This document shows positions 46,621-58,968 of a DNA stretch of 64,000 bases, in pieces (position 1 is the first letter of the stretch; each line of letters opens with the position of its first letter). The notes under the pieces were generated by a model that worked only from the letters and a program-made list of their open reading frames with translations, was not told the DNA's origin and ran no database searches. The position numbers and the translations under genes were made by a program. The stretch spans positions 2,418,001-2,482,000 of the forward strand of contig NC_057370.1 in NCBI RefSeq assembly GCF_016906535.1, in the 5' to 3' direction. Origin of the DNA: Rhizoctonia solani. Taxonomy: Eukaryota; Basidiomycota; Agaricomycetes; Cantharellales; Ceratobasidiaceae.

Positions 46621-46794
46621 GTTAACGCTGTGGTGGCGAGAGTGTCGCGTCGATCTCGGTCACGTGGATCGAGGAATGGATCGGCAGGACCGTGACCGCA
46701 TTGGCGCTGCCAAGAGCTTCGCGACGTCATGCAAAATGCAGTGCCTGCAGATGGTTAAATGCGGGGGGTCGACCGTACGATCCCTCAGTCTGCC

Positions 46795-48352
46795 ATGAAC
46801 TCACACCCTAATCACCAGTCCAACCTGGACGATAGCCCTCAACAGAACAACAGGCGCCGACTTGCCTTTATAGACCATCTCCCGACTTTCAGACAGTATG
46901 TACAGGACACATGGCTCGACTTACTGGTTGTTATTTGCGTGGGAGCGCTGGTATGTATCTCGAGTTACATGATCCTATGTTTTCTGCAACCTTACCTTGA
47001 ACTATTAGGCATTAGGATTAAACTCGGCCGACAATGCATCTACGAGACAGTTTCCTATTATCTTTCGCGAAGACGGGGACGTTGTTTATCCTGTGCGGCA
47101 TTGCGTTCATTGATACTCTTACCCTACCACAAATAGACGTTCTCCTATCCTCGCAGAAAATCTATGTGTGTTCAGCTCGTTATTCAAAATGGCGTTTCAC
47201 TAACCTTTGGGTGCCAGCATTCCTATCTGGCTCGATGCACTCCTAGCCATATTAATACCTACGCTTTTCTTTATTATCGCTCAGATACGAGTTCGGTGAG
47301 TCTTTGAAGCGACGCTCTAAGGTGTTCAACACATGCTCAATTAAACTATTTTAGGTCGTTTTATGACTTTAATACTGCGTTCTGGGGGGTTATCTGGGCC
47401 ATTGCGTCTACCACATTATTCCAAGTCTTCATCAAAACTTTGATTGGGGGGTTTCGGCCTCACTTCCTCTCAGGTGAGTCTCACTGCAAGGCTATGAACT
47501 ACCCGAAATAACCCGACGCTGGAAGTTTGTAACCCTGATCTCTCGAGAATTGGATCGGGAACCGGCTTCCAAGGAATCATGTATGATATCTCTGTGAGTA
47601 CATAGGTTACTGTTTATCATGTGGTCACCCAACTAAGGAAACCAAGATATGTTCACCCGATGCCAACAAAGCGCACCTGCGTGATGCTACCAAATCTTTC
47701 CCCAGTGGACACACAACCGCAGCTGCCGCAGGTTATGTCTATTTGAGCCTTTATTTCAACGCCAAGATGAAGATCTTCTCGGTTAGTGCTCTGTAATGCT
47801 ATCCACACATCTCGGCACGGCACTGACCAAATCCTGTGCAGAATGAACGACCTCACTTCTATAAGCTACTCGTCTTTCTCGCCCCTTTACTCGGAGCTTG
47901 CCTTATCGGAGGAGTTCTAACAGTTGACAGTACGTACTCTCACAGTGCACTTCTAGGCACATGCTGAAACTAATACGCCCTAAGATTCACATCATTGGTA
48001 CGATGTAATTGCTGGAGCTATCATAGGTACGATAGGCGCACTTTCTGCGTTCCGCATGTCATACGCTTCCATTTGGGACTATCGCTTCAACCACATACCT
48101 TTACCACGACCCAAGTCGGCATGGTCGCCATTCGGAACACATGATGGATACGCGAGCGGGTCGGCCATTAATACGGAGCCCAAGACAACTACTCCAGAGA
48201 ACTTCTCGTACGCGACCGGGGTGCCTACTTTCCCGTCTTTCGCACATCCACGAGAGTGGTGTCCTGCTGGAGCACCGGGAGACGCATGGTCTCGAAATGA
48301 ATTAATCAATGCGGATGCCAATTTCCAACGCCAGGCTCATTACGGAGCATAA
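46795..48352 (+). CDS. PAP2-type lipid phosphate phosphatase (Dpp1/Lpp1-like)
   Basis: Multiple exons, the first two being 46795-46950 and 47009-47092, run to the stop at 48350-48352. This integral membrane enzyme removes phosphate from lipid phosphates such as phosphatidic acid or diacylglycerol pyrophosphate. The catalytic signature is present: motif 1 KTLIGGFRPHF (KX6RP), motif 2 SFPSGHTTAAAA (PSGH) and motif 3 NSHHWYDVIAG with the nucleophile-assisting His and Asp. The Arg normally before motif 3 His is replaced by Ser-His here. Six hydrophobic segments can be seen, for example LDLLVVICVGAL, IWLDALLAILIPTLFFIIA and HWYDVIAGAIIGTIGAL. The tail is soluble and Pro/Ser-rich. Introns were checked across the middle exons and stay in frame. 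Confidence 0.88.
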
Positions 48353-50841
48353 TGATAACTGAAAGGGCATCAGATATATACCCTTTGGCTACCTGTACAT
48401 ACATGGACACTGCATTCAATTTCTCTTAGGTCTAAATATGTTAGCGCCGACTATAAGCGCCAATGATTACTCTGCGAGCTTACCAACTAAGACTTCGATC
48501 AATTATTTAGCGAGCAGAGGTATATTCTACTATATTCAGGTAATACACCTTATAATACTCAAGCTACATTAGTATGGGTTTTTCCGAGCCCACAAATACG
48601 CTTGTGCCTTCAAGCCTGCTTCAATATTAATATGAAGTGAGTGGTTCACACCTTTTTGACGCATCAGGAAAAGTAATTGTCTATAGACGTCTACTGTAGC
48701 ATATCTGTATCGCCCCCCCCCTGTGTGACAGTGCTACAATTCAGTCCACAAATATCTACCGTGGCAGTTAAATTTTACTGATACTTAGCATACCAAGCCC
48801 AAACAGACAAAAACAATACTATGCATAGGCCATTCCTGGCATCTTCGCCCAATATGAGCCGCCTGCAACTTTAAGCGTCCGAGACGCTTCCCAGCATTCG
48901 GTTTAAAGAGCCACAGGTCAACCGATTACTGTAGATATATAATAATAAAAATTGAAGATCTACAGCGAGTAGCACCTGAAGATACGCGTTGTATTGTTTG
49001 CTGGCTGGGGTCTCATAGTCACCAACAGTTTACTCATAGCCGACCCACCTTTGGAACCTCTCATCGAGTCACAAGCCAAGGAGATGAATGCCGTGCCGAA
49101 AACCGAAATATTCCAAAAGCAACAACTCAATTCCAGTGGTATGTAATATCACATATCATCCATGTCAACTATAGCTCACGAAAGACGTACACTTTGATTT
49201 TCAGGTTGACAAGGTCCCTTGGTATGGGAGGTAAGATCTGCATATGCAACGAACTCCAGAGCCAAAATATACATGCCCTTCGTAGGGATTGCGAGAGGTC
49301 GTGTGCCCATTCACCCACGTCAAGAGAAACAGCAAACCAGAGATACTCGGTCTATTCCCGGGGTTCAAATCGAGAGTTCGTTCGCCGAAACGATGATTCT
49401 GAGCCACGCTTTTCTCGTAGCCCATTCTATAACTTACCTTCTCACCACCTGACAATAGGATGAATTTTTGGGACGGTGCAACTTTGAATCAGACATGCGA
49501 CTAAAGGCCCGCATCGAAAGAGTCCTGGACCATATCTTTGGGGACTGCTTTGAGAGCGGAGATACAGTTGAGTTTACTGTGTTACTTGCCGTGTGCTACT
49601 CACGGGGCTTACATGACCTTTTTAAACACATTGAACCACATCAATAACTATAGACAGTGAGGTAGCAATGGCGATCCTTCGTATCATCGGTCGCAGTATT
49701 TTTTTTTCCCTGCGGCTCGGGGCAGTACCTCTTGTCGTTAAAGCCACCTGGAATCATTCACCCGAATGACTGGGGGGATGCACATGTATGGTGGCCTTTT
49801 CCTTAGTTGGCGTTGGCAAACCACAACTCAGGGTACGCGCAGTTGTCGGGAACTATGAGGTTTCCCCTGAATAACTTACTCTAGGATCTTTCCATCTGCC
49901 CCCTTGGTATGATCTTTTGAGGCTGTGGCTTAATGTACTAGGAAATGATGACACATGTACGGCGGAGCCTTGCACGACTTGATGAACAAAGTTAACCGCG
50001 TATACATTAGTGTATATTTGTTCTGTTTGTATTTTACAGCTAAATTAAATGACCCCAGATCTATCTGAAAGCAGCTTTTTTTGCCTTTTTTGTTAGATCT
50101 TGCTTCGTCTATGCTAGGTGACATGACCGACATATGACTCTCGTGTGAACTGTAGGTGTATATGTAAACTTGACCATACCTAGTTTGCTCAACCTGCTGT
50201 CTTTTGTTTACCACGACCGCCGATATCCGACAGAGCATCCAAAAGCCTGGTATTATGTCAATAGGTACATAGGGCTGTGGATTGGTGAATCCAGGTACAA
50301 ACTGATGCACGAGGTGTCGGAAACATTCGATTATTTGATGCCTAGACATAGAGTTGTCACTGATTGCAAATCTGTATATGAACAAGTTGAGTCACTATTT
50401 ATTCTAGCTGCATACAGATACACAGATACGCGCATACATGCTGTTGGCGAATCCTTGGATAGTGACCTGTGCTGTATAGAATCGGACAAGCGCCATATCC
50501 ACGCGGGGGTCGTATTTGCAACCATAGGTGAAGATACACTTACGTTGGTTTCTTGGTGGTATTGACATATGTGGGCTCCAAGTTGCAAGATTTGAATGTC
50601 AAATTCGGTCAGACGGAAATCCTCAACACAGTAAACTCTCAGAATCAGATGCTAAGTATCGTCCCGTGACTGCTGCATCTTGCAAGTTGTGATAGGGGTT
50701 ACTGGTTGTTGCCGGATTTGTGTAGTACGCATTGTAAGTTGTAACGGTGTACTTTGATTTCAATTGATTTTAATAACGATATTTATGGACACTAGTAATG
50801 CATAGATAGGTTTATGCGTAGATTTACATTCCATCGCGTCA
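48353..50841. other. Gene-poor region with one coding-like fragment
   Basis: About 2.5 kb. Near 48980-49230 a plus-strand frame of about 50 codons (LFAGWGLIVTNSLLIADPPL and onward) has even codon use. It ends at a good GTATGT donor, and a TTTCAG acceptor 60 bases later continues VDKVPWYG. I cannot find a start, an end or a family, so it may be a gene remnant. Frames around 50170-50565 (131 codons, plus) and its minus-strand shadows have no domain. No tRNA could be confirmed. Confidence 0.35.
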
Positions 50842-51431
50842 CTAGTTTAAACACTGAATTTGCAAATCAGAAGCTATGCTCTTATGGTGGCCGCCCAGTA
50901 TGGTATTCCCACTTTTAAACGGTCTCCCAAATCCCACTCCGGTGGCCGGATCGATGTCCAGAACGAAATATGTGAGCATTAAATATGGGATGGCTTCGAT
51001 GTTACCATAGGGTATAAACCAGCCGCCAAATGCATACACAATGTCTCTACCTGCTTTTCAAATAGGAAAGTATATTTGCTTGGGAAGGGGCAAAAACGCT
51101 CCACCTTGGCCAACCTTAATCCACTGTATCTTTACCCCTAACCCGGGTAAATTACTGGGTCAAAATACGGGGCAAGACAGGGTACCTAATTAGTTTGAAT
51201 AGTCGCGGATTAGACAACTGTTCTAACGCACGTATCAAACTCACGGTCCGTAACAGCCTCGAGAGCATAAGTAGCACCCCTATGTGTGCCGTGCCCAGTA
51301 GTATATTGGAAAACTTCTGGTGCTGTGATTCCGCAGATCATGCCCCAACTAACCAGCCCCAACAGCTGGTGCTGCTGTCGCCGACATCCAGGCTCAAATT
51401 TCGAATAGTTTAAAAAATGAAAACGTTGCAC
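50842..51431 (-). pseudogene. Possible decayed or fragmentary gene
   Basis: A minus-strand frame (51039-50842) encodes VYAFGGWFIPYGNIEAIPYL and continues to a stop with protein-like composition (ATGVGFGRPFKSGNTILGG). Upstream on the same strand, KVGQGGAFLPLPKQIYFPI lies in the same frame but a stop separates the two, and further upstream (51431-51210) is another 73-codon frame. No arrangement of GT..AG introns that I tried yields a full protein. I do not recognise the family. It may be a pseudogene, or an exon set I could not resolve. Confidence 0.3.
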
Positions 51432-52251
51432 AGTTAATCAGCGCTTTTAAATCATTATACCTCAATGGCTTCGCATTCTGTGTAGGATCTTCCTGTACAT
51501 AATTCTCGCGTACACCCACTGTAAGTATAGGTCATGAAATCATTAGTCATTTGGTTCAACGTAGGTACATGCATCGTCTGGCGTTGCGGTTGAGATAGTA
51601 CCGGCATACCAATTGGTTGCTAGTCTATGGCGGACACGCTACCTTTAGCTAGAGCTATTAGCCAGTTCGAGACTGGGCCGGATCCTAGTGGCGGGCACGA
51701 CCATCGGCCATTGATTTACGGTGCTCTCAATTGGAGCATTCGGGAGCCGCGAACTAGCACGGCTCAACCGTTCCTTAATCAATAGCAAAGGGTGCAACTA
51801 CAACTCTGTGAGAGAGACAAAAGTTAGCCCGCTAATTGACTCGGACCATAATTTACTTTGAACTCACCAACTAGAAGCCGACCAGCTGCCCGGCTGGGAC
51901 TAGTAGATCGTACCGAAGGGTAGGTAAAGGGCCATATGGAGTAAGGATACCACAACTCGCGGAGGAGGGGAATGAGAAGAGCTGTATCATGCACCACGTA
52001 GCTGGGAGCTGAGCCTGGGCGTAGGCGTAGGCATGTGCGTGGGCCGATTTCAACTGTGCACGGCTCAACGTGACGGAACGGACGTGCTCTCAGAACACAG
52101 AGATGGATGTGTAAGGGTGCTGGCCAGCAAGTGGTAGCTCTCGGAGCTGTCGTCGCCTGTGTTACCTACGTGCTGTGGACGTTCAAGGGTCTGCCAGGTT
52201 GGTAATGAGCGTGCATAGAATCACAGATCCTATACACGGCTAGATAGGCGA
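51432..52251. other. Intergenic region, nothing recognised
   Basis: About 0.8 kb downstream of the cysteine-rich gene on the minus strand. Only short frames with no domain are present. Confidence 0.4.
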
Positions 52252-53832
52252 CTACTTCCACGGGTTACGCAGGAACGACCGGCGGGGACGGGGTTGGGGA
52301 TGAATTGATATTTCGGATGGGAGAGGGGATATGGGATACTCGACCAATACTGGGGATGCTTCACGGCCACTACCAGATTTCAAAGAGCGCGACGGAACTC
52401 GAGGGAGTACAGCCATAAGAGAAGAGGCAGTCCAACCAAGTTTAGGTCGTTTGGGATGAGGGGTGGGGGAAGTCGGTAGTTGTTGAGATGACGATTTGGA
52501 TGAAGAACGAGAAGAGAGGTCGGTTGGCGTAGTGGGTTGAGAGATGAATGGTGCAGCTACGACGCGAGGACGAGTACTTGCGCTGGTGAAGGATGATCGG
52601 CGCTCTGATGGTGGGGGTGCGGGAGTAGAAGGGAAAGGAAGTGGTACCAGCGGCGTCGATCCATCGATCGGCCGCGATAGGCCAGTCCGCTTCCAGCTCC
52701 AACTAAGAGTGCTCGCTTGTTCACTCTGAACTGGATGATCCTCTTGAGACTCGGCAGTAGACCGAGGGTTCGACTCAGTTGTGCTCCGGGTGGCCGTTCT
52801 CCATGATCGGGATGACATGGTCATGAATGAACGGGGAGAATCGACAGCGGGAGGAACATTAGGTTTGGGTGATCCAAGTGGGTCGAGTGGCGCATAATAT
52901 GAATCGTTCGTAGGAGTACCGTTTCGTGTGGGGGCGGCTGTGGAAGGCCAGGGAATTGAGGGAAGAGGTTGACCAGTCGTCCCTGTCTTTGCAATTGACC
53001 CTAACGACGACGAAGTGGATGGAGTAGATGAGGTTCGGCTGGAAGCTGGCCTGGTCGAAGGGTCGGGGATTATTGGTAGGGGATTGTGAGAAACAGAGGA
53101 CGGGGTCGAGGGGGTGCGGAAGGGAATTTAATTGGGATAGGAGTGGCTTTGCTTGTGGGCGGACGGGTGCCTGAACTGGCTTGGCTACTTGCGCTCGACG
53201 GAGGATAAGGATTCGAGGGGCGAGGAGGGAGAAGAGAGGGTTGTCTAGAGGGTATCGTACCAGGGGTCTGAGTCGCCTCCGGACTAACGGCTGGAACAGG
53301 CTTGCTATTCGACACGCCGAGAGGGCGACGGCTTTCCTTTGCCCTAGGACGATCGACGTCCCTTGTGCGGGTCTTGGTACGAGGGACCTCATAGATGACT
53401 TCGCAAGGTTGGCGCGCAGGATGTCGCTCGCGCGTGTCGCGCTTGTGACGGGACCGGTGCACCTTTGTCGGAAGTGGGGTAATACTAAGCATAGTCCAAG
53501 TTTAATGCATGTATGCACACCAGCACAGTAAACAAAAAGCGCACCTTTGTAGCTCGCACTTGTCACAGCGACGGTTCGCGGGCGGCTTGATTAGCAACAC
53601 GCGAGGACCAAGCTTGATAGTGCAGGGACAAAGAATTCCTTGACAATCCTCTGGATGGCATATGCTCTGGCGACATGAAGGAAGGAGACAATCAACGAAC
53701 TCGACTTCCCTTTGGAGGCGAGACGCATAGGTTAGGTGACCATGTATACGATCAAATAGTATCGCAGACTTACAAGATCTCGACGCAGCCGCATAGCCGG
53801 TAGCGTAATCCACTCGCTCGTTCGAAACACAT
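52252..53832 (-). CDS. Cysteine-rich MC..CG protein with long disordered Pro/Ser tail
   Basis: Four exons (53832-53774, 53709-53545, 53484-53102, 53045-52252) give about 466 residues. The N-terminal ~72 residues carry cysteines at 2, 14, 16, 27, 32, 37, 42, 47, 49, 68 and 71, beginning MCFERASGLRYRLCGC and ending RRCDKC. Nine of them line up with the small protein at 11642-12098. The rest is disordered and rich in Pro, Ser and Arg, with basic runs (RSRHKRDTRERHP) that could bind nucleic acid or act as a nuclear signal. There is no signal peptide. The intron 53046-53101 has a weak GTCCTC donor; without it the frame breaks, so a frameshift there is the alternative. The first three exons are more secure. 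Function unknown. Confidence 0.65.
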
Positions 53833-54534
53833 ATTGGTCGGTGAAGAGACACCACAGATAATTGCAGGCGGCAGTGGGTAAACAAATGATAGTGAGATTC
53901 AGAATCCAACTCTGATCATATTCCAGGGCTAGAGTGCATAGGGCGGAAGGGAGAGGGGGAGAAAGTGGAGGACAGAGCGCTCCCAGAGTGGCCACTTAAA
54001 GCAATTTCTCACCCAGCTCATTCCACATAGAACCCAGCCCCACGATCAGTTGTATATCAAAGGTGTGATAAACTAGATTGGGTCGATAACTAAACGTCCG
54101 GCAGTGCCTTCCGAGTGTTTTTTCAAGCCTCGAGGCGAAATCGTCATCGCTATTAGTGTCACGCGGGCGCTTAACTTCCTATGTTGGAAAAGATATCAAG
54201 GACAAAGCTTAAAAAATTTTCTGGCACCTCCCGAGGCGTGTCGGCAAACACGTGGCTGCCATGGTGTTCTACTGGTGCTGTGCCTTCTCCTGTACACAAA
54301 GACCAATCAGAACCGAACCGAGCTGAGCGAAACACACGAGCTAAGAAACCGAAATATAGACGAGAGGCCTTGAGGCATGATGCTACCAATTCGGAGATTA
54401 TCATGATGATCCCCTCCATAATTTTATTCCCGAGGGTTCCCCCCTCACATGCTGTTCAATATAAGCTTACTCATTAGAATTACATCGGGCCACCCATAGT
54501 GGGGGCAGACTCATGCAAGGTACATCCCATAGCC
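53833..54534. other. Intergenic region
   Basis: About 700 bases between the cysteine-rich gene start and the eIF3m stop. A minus-strand ATG at 53995 begins a frame that overlaps the first exon of the cysteine-rich gene out of frame; I treat it as a shadow. A CT-rich stretch near 53940-53970 could be part of that gene's promoter. Confidence 0.4.
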
Positions 54535-56144
54535 CTAAGCACCCACTTCTGCGACAGCAGTCCTCGTGGCTCCAGAACTTGTACCAGACCCTGCAGCTGT
54601 TTTGCGGGCTTGGGCAATCACCTTGCCCACTTCACCCAAATTGGTTTTCCATTGTAGAAGCTGGGCCTCCAGATCTTGCCACTGAGATACCTCGAACGCA
54701 CGAGTCGAAGAACGCGTGATATGGATCGACCTGGTAGCTTGGGACAGCTTACCCCCAATTAGCTTGTGTCGAATGGCTATTGATTCTGTCAGGATGATGG
54801 ATCTGCGCCATGACGTATAGAACGTACCATCAATAGCCCACGTTTCGACTTGGGTATCTTCAACTTGCAATGCTGAAGCGACTTCGGCATATGGGACATC
54901 GCGCCCAATCTTCCCGGACGCAATAGAAGCCAATGTCAAGAGGCGGATCTTTCGGAGCAGCGTATCTTTGTCCATCCCTATGTTGCCAACTGAATAAGCG
55001 TCGCGTATTGTTTGGACAACGAAGATCACTTGCCGAATTCCGACAATGTAGATGCATGCTTGGCCTCCCATTCATGGAACTGTGCCAAATCTCCTGACGT
55101 GAACACCCTAAGGAGAGCAAACAGAGGATGGTCTTTGGCAGCCTGAAGGGTATCCACTCGGAGAAGGCTACCAAGCTCGAATATCGAGGGCTCAGAAACC
55201 GCCGATGAAATCACCCGGGTCGAAGCTTCGAGTGCTTTTGGAGACGAAGCAGAAACCGAGCGGAGGTAAGCAAGTTGGTACCCGTATGCCGTATCACTGG
55301 GGTTTAGCTCGGGTTAGAACTCAGCGGTGAATTTTCAAAATGTGGGGGAGACCTACATGTCTCCGGCCTTGCGGAACGCCTCCGCAACTGCGTCCAAGAA
55401 TGCCGATTTGTCTTGGTCGCTGATATTCCACTCGGAGAGCCATCGGTTTACATCTGTTCGGTTAACTTGGAGTACTTCTAAATCGCCTTCATTCGATGCC
55501 ATGTTCAGTAATGCCCGGTATACATGCTGCCGCAAAGGAGATGAGCGGGGAAGGCTATTGAACAAGTTGGACAGCCTGCAGATATTAATTGTCAAAATTA
55601 GACGATATAACTGGGGCGAATGACAAACTCACACCCGATACTTGATCCCGGTAAATGTTTCAGGTGCACCCAGCACTGCGTCCACCAAAGCAGTGACATG
55701 GGGCTCCAACTCCGAGGTCTCAGTAAAAAGTGCAACCAAATGAGAGTTGAGCAGATTGAAGAAACCCTCGATTTCTATACGGACAGGGTGTTCCAAGGTC
55801 GCCTCAGATGCGCGCGCAAGGGTTGGATTTCAATTTTTTTTATGGCACATACCTCGATCGCTTCCTTCGCCCAATCCTACAACCTTTTCCGAGTCATCCA
55901 ATAACCTTTTTCTTGCGCCCGGCATCTTGTGATAAGGGTGTTTGTCCCTCGGGAGTGAGTAACGCGTCTTGAAATGGTCGGATATAGGCTGTTCGCTGTC
56001 GTCTGCAAGCCCTCTTGCAAGGTAATTAACCAGCTCTTGGATCTGAGCATAAACATGTTTAATCGATATGATTACCCGTTGATTTCGGTGATTTACCTGT
56101 TCCTCAAAGGTGCCCTCGGAGAATACAGCTACTGCGTCGGCCAT
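54535..56144 (-). CDS. Translation initiation factor eIF3 subunit M
   Basis: A multi-exon minus-strand gene that starts MADAVAVFSEGTFEEQ (ATG at 56144), where a GTAAAT..CAG intron leads to IQELVNYLARGLADD, matching the family start. eIF3m is a PCI-domain subunit of the eIF3 complex, which recruits the 43S ribosomal complex to mRNA. The C-terminal PCI/winged-helix part is clear: KIRLLTLASIASGKIGRDVP, YAEVASALQVED, VETWAIDG and FEVSQWQDLEAQLLQWKTNL. The middle exons have the expected repeated helices (LRQHVYRALLNMASNEGDL; WLSEWNISDQDKSAFLDAV). The last residues are Ala/Ser/Thr-rich. I did not fix every splice site. Confidence 0.92.
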
Positions 56145-56536
56145 CGTGATGGACTTGGTTGAGGTCGTAGATCAAGCATCAATTTTCTAACAACAAGCGC
56201 CCATTTTTCTCAATTTGGAAGGTGATCTAGCCACATAGGCACATCAAGTGGCTGAACGCATAGCAACACGGAATGAATGCTGGGAGGATTGTAAAACCCT
56301 TTGTTTCAACTAATTATTCGCTGGTGCACCACCAAGGAAACACATTAAAATTGAGCTATCACGAGTACCTGACTCCGACCTGATAACATAGAGGAGCCCC
56401 CGAAACTAACTGTTTCATACCTGAATAAGTCTCCATAGGCAAAAAGTGGGTCTTTAAGATCATATACAATTGAACAATACACGAATATAGATTCAAATCC
56501 ACCATATACAATGCATATAACCACCCGGCCTTCAAA
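56145..56536. other. Intergenic region
   Basis: About 390 bases between the eIF3m start and the intended stop of the Utp5 gene. It should hold the eIF3m promoter. Because of the frame break in Utp5, the translated frame would run on into this region to 56359. Confidence 0.4.
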
Positions 56537-58968
56537 CTACTCTTCGGCACTACTCTCCTCGTCCTCACTGTAGTCCTCTTCAGCTTCATCATCGATGAAG
56601 CCATTGATTTTGGGGCCATCTTCGTCACTATCCTCATCATCTTCGTCTTCATCATCGTCTTCCTCCTCATCCCCACTCCCAAGCCCAATCTCCTCCACAC
56701 TCCCTTCTTCATCGTCCTCATCCTCATCCTCATCCTCATCTCATCTTCATCTTCATCATCAGCTTCGTCCTCATCTACACTCATGGCATCTTCGCTTTCG
56801 CTCTCTCCTTCAACATAGCGTGGCGCCTTCCTACGAACTTTCTTTTTCTTCATAATTATCTCTTCGTCTATAGCAGCCCGAGGAGCAGACTGAACATCAA
56901 TCTGCGAAAGAACCAAGTCCAAGCGACCGTTAAGGGCCAGCAATCGGTCTTGCAAGGCCAATCGAGCACCAAGAGTAGCATGCAACGAAGCCAGCCTCGA
57001 AACCAAGTCCGGTATCTGTGCAACGCATACGCTTAATGACGGCGCAAACGCTCAAACAGTAAATACAGACTTACCGTCATCAGAAACCCAGAATGACAAA
57101 TTAGGACCGCCCTGACCCATCGTATTAACGAGGTACCCCTTTGCGCACTCGCACCTGCACCTCCTCCCTTCTCACCCCTCGCACCTCGCCCTAGTCGTTC
57201 GACGCACGCCTGTAGCAAGGGAACACAGAGCGTGGGTGGCAGACGGAGTACGGTATTTCGAATGAGGTTGGCGTCACCGTGAGCAAGGCATGTTTCAAGA
57301 AGAGCATTATCTCCAGAGTGAAGGGCCTGAGTCAGAGTGCGGGAGAGCGAATGGGCTGGAACTTGGAGTCCCTTTTTGTTGGATTTGGATGTAGAGGGTT
57401 CAGGCTCGTCAGAGGGAGAGTCATGTCTTCGTTTTTGGCCAGAGGTGGAGCTGGGCTGGTCAGCAAGAACCTTGTTCCTTTCGCTAAGGGTAATCTCAGC
57501 GAGTTCGACGTCAAGGTCGGCAGCAGTAGTTGCAGGAAGGACTTCGGACGGATTCTGAGCCAGCTCAATACCATTATGGATGGTAAGAGATTGGGGCTCA
57601 GCGTAGTGTTTGGCAGGAACGACCTAATATAATGACATGTGAGCTTGACAAGATACGAAATAACGACACTACATACGCCGTTGGTGTCGGGAGTGAGACC
57701 AGCATTAGCTGATTTGTGGGTCAATTTTATTTCGGGCAGGATCTTCCCGCTCTCATCCCGGTAGTCCTAAATTTGAAGATCCAGCTTAGCACTTGATGAA
57801 CGGTAAGGACCAAGGAAATACTCACCACTGTGTCAAACACGGGTTTAACTCCTACTAGCCGTGCCAGAACAACTTTGCCTTGATTCTCGGGAACAAATGA
57901 AACTGCTACGACATCAGCTGCCGTGGGGTCGCCGCCCTTCTTCCCAGCGTATTCGACATTAATAACCGACTGAGGTGAAAGGGTCGAGACTCCCTTTGAT
58001 TTGACGCCTTCTGGCAAAGTGTAGAGAGATACTTTCCCGGAAACAGCGAGTGCAAGTAAGATTGAGACCTCAGACTCGACTCCGAATGTAACATGACGTG
58101 CCTCCGAATCGAGGGGAACCGAGGCAACCATTTTCCCGCTTGCGGCATCCCAAACGCTAACCACCCGATCGTCTTCAGCTGCAGAAATGAAGCGCTGAGC
58201 CGGCCCAGATGAATTTTTGTCCCAGACAAGAGCCATAACGGGGGATGCGTGACCGGGTACAGTTATGAGTTCGGTTTGTGCTGTTCCGTCGGACGATATG
58301 GGTAGGAGCTGGATAGTAGTTTGGGCCGTAAGCAAATGGGTGGCGCCATCCTTGGTCTCTGTGATGCCTGGGCGGGGTGCTAATGCCGCGCACGGAGTCG
58401 AAGTGGCGACATCTTTTGAAGTAGAGGTTGGAATATTCCAATATCTTATTGTGCCATCCTCCGAGGCTGCCCAGAGATGACTGGGGGAATCGTTATGCGG
58501 AGCGAGGGAGGTGATTGGCGCTGTATGTGCCGGATTGGATAATGTACGGACGACCGCACCTTGGGTGGGGGAGTAGAGTATAGTGGACCCATCTGACAAG
58601 CCAAGAGCGACAAGCTGGATGGCCGAGGGAGCTTCGGGAGCATCGTTTGTGGTTTGGCTCTTTCGTTTCCTTCGTTTCTTGCTGGCCTTGGTTTCATCTG
58701 TGAGCTCGAATGTTCCCCATACGAGGGCCGTTACCCGAGCAGCATCAAATGTATGGTCCGCAACTGCACTTCCGGTGGTCACATCGTATACCCTCAGTCG
58801 GTGCTTGTCCACAGCGAGTGACAGAAACGCAAATAATCCCCCATCGGGCGAAAATGACGATAGACGTGAAGCCGGTGAAGACAATGACGGCTGCGCAAGC
58901 GCTGAAGTGCCAACAGCTCTGTCGGTGGGGGGTTTAGCCCCCTTGTTCTTTGCCCTTTTGTCGCGCAT
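56537..58968 (-). CDS. UTP5: SSU-processome protein Utp5/WDR43, with a frameshift in the acidic tail
   Basis: A minus-strand gene of several exons, starting MRDKRAKNKGAKPP (ATG at 58968). Utp5 is part of the UTPA (t-UTP) complex that loads on nascent pre-rRNA in the nucleolus. The N-terminal half is a WD40 propeller (SSFSPDGGLFAFLSLAVDK, RYWNIPTSTS, VVSVWDAASGKMVAS). The second half has the Utp12 domain (NALLETCLAHGDANLIRN, LIRWVRAVLICHSGFLM, LASLHATLGARLALQDRLLA). A long acidic tail follows. In that tail the Asp/Glu frame is lost at about 56740 by one base, so the reading frame turns into Met/Arg repeats and stops at 56359. The frame that keeps the acidic tail ends with INGFIDDEAEEDY and a stop at 56537-56539. 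I give the gene's end from the latter. Confidence 0.88.

Noticed and set aside
49340..49420. tRNA-like GGTTCAAATCG box
   Set aside because: No matching A box, acceptor stem or anticodon arm could be folded around it.
52859..53566. 235-codon minus-strand frame over the cysteine-rich gene
   Set aside because: It overlaps the real exons in another frame, has no domain, and does not keep the cysteine pattern or the splice sites.
53502..53995. Long minus-strand frames starting at 53995 and 53909 as the start of the cysteine-rich gene
   Set aside because: The ATG at 53832 gives the Met-Cys start and aligns with the other family member; the upstream frames are out of frame with it.
56595..56855. 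Poly-Ser plus-strand frame (SSSSSS repeats)
   Set aside because: It is the antisense of the Asp/Glu repeat in Utp5.
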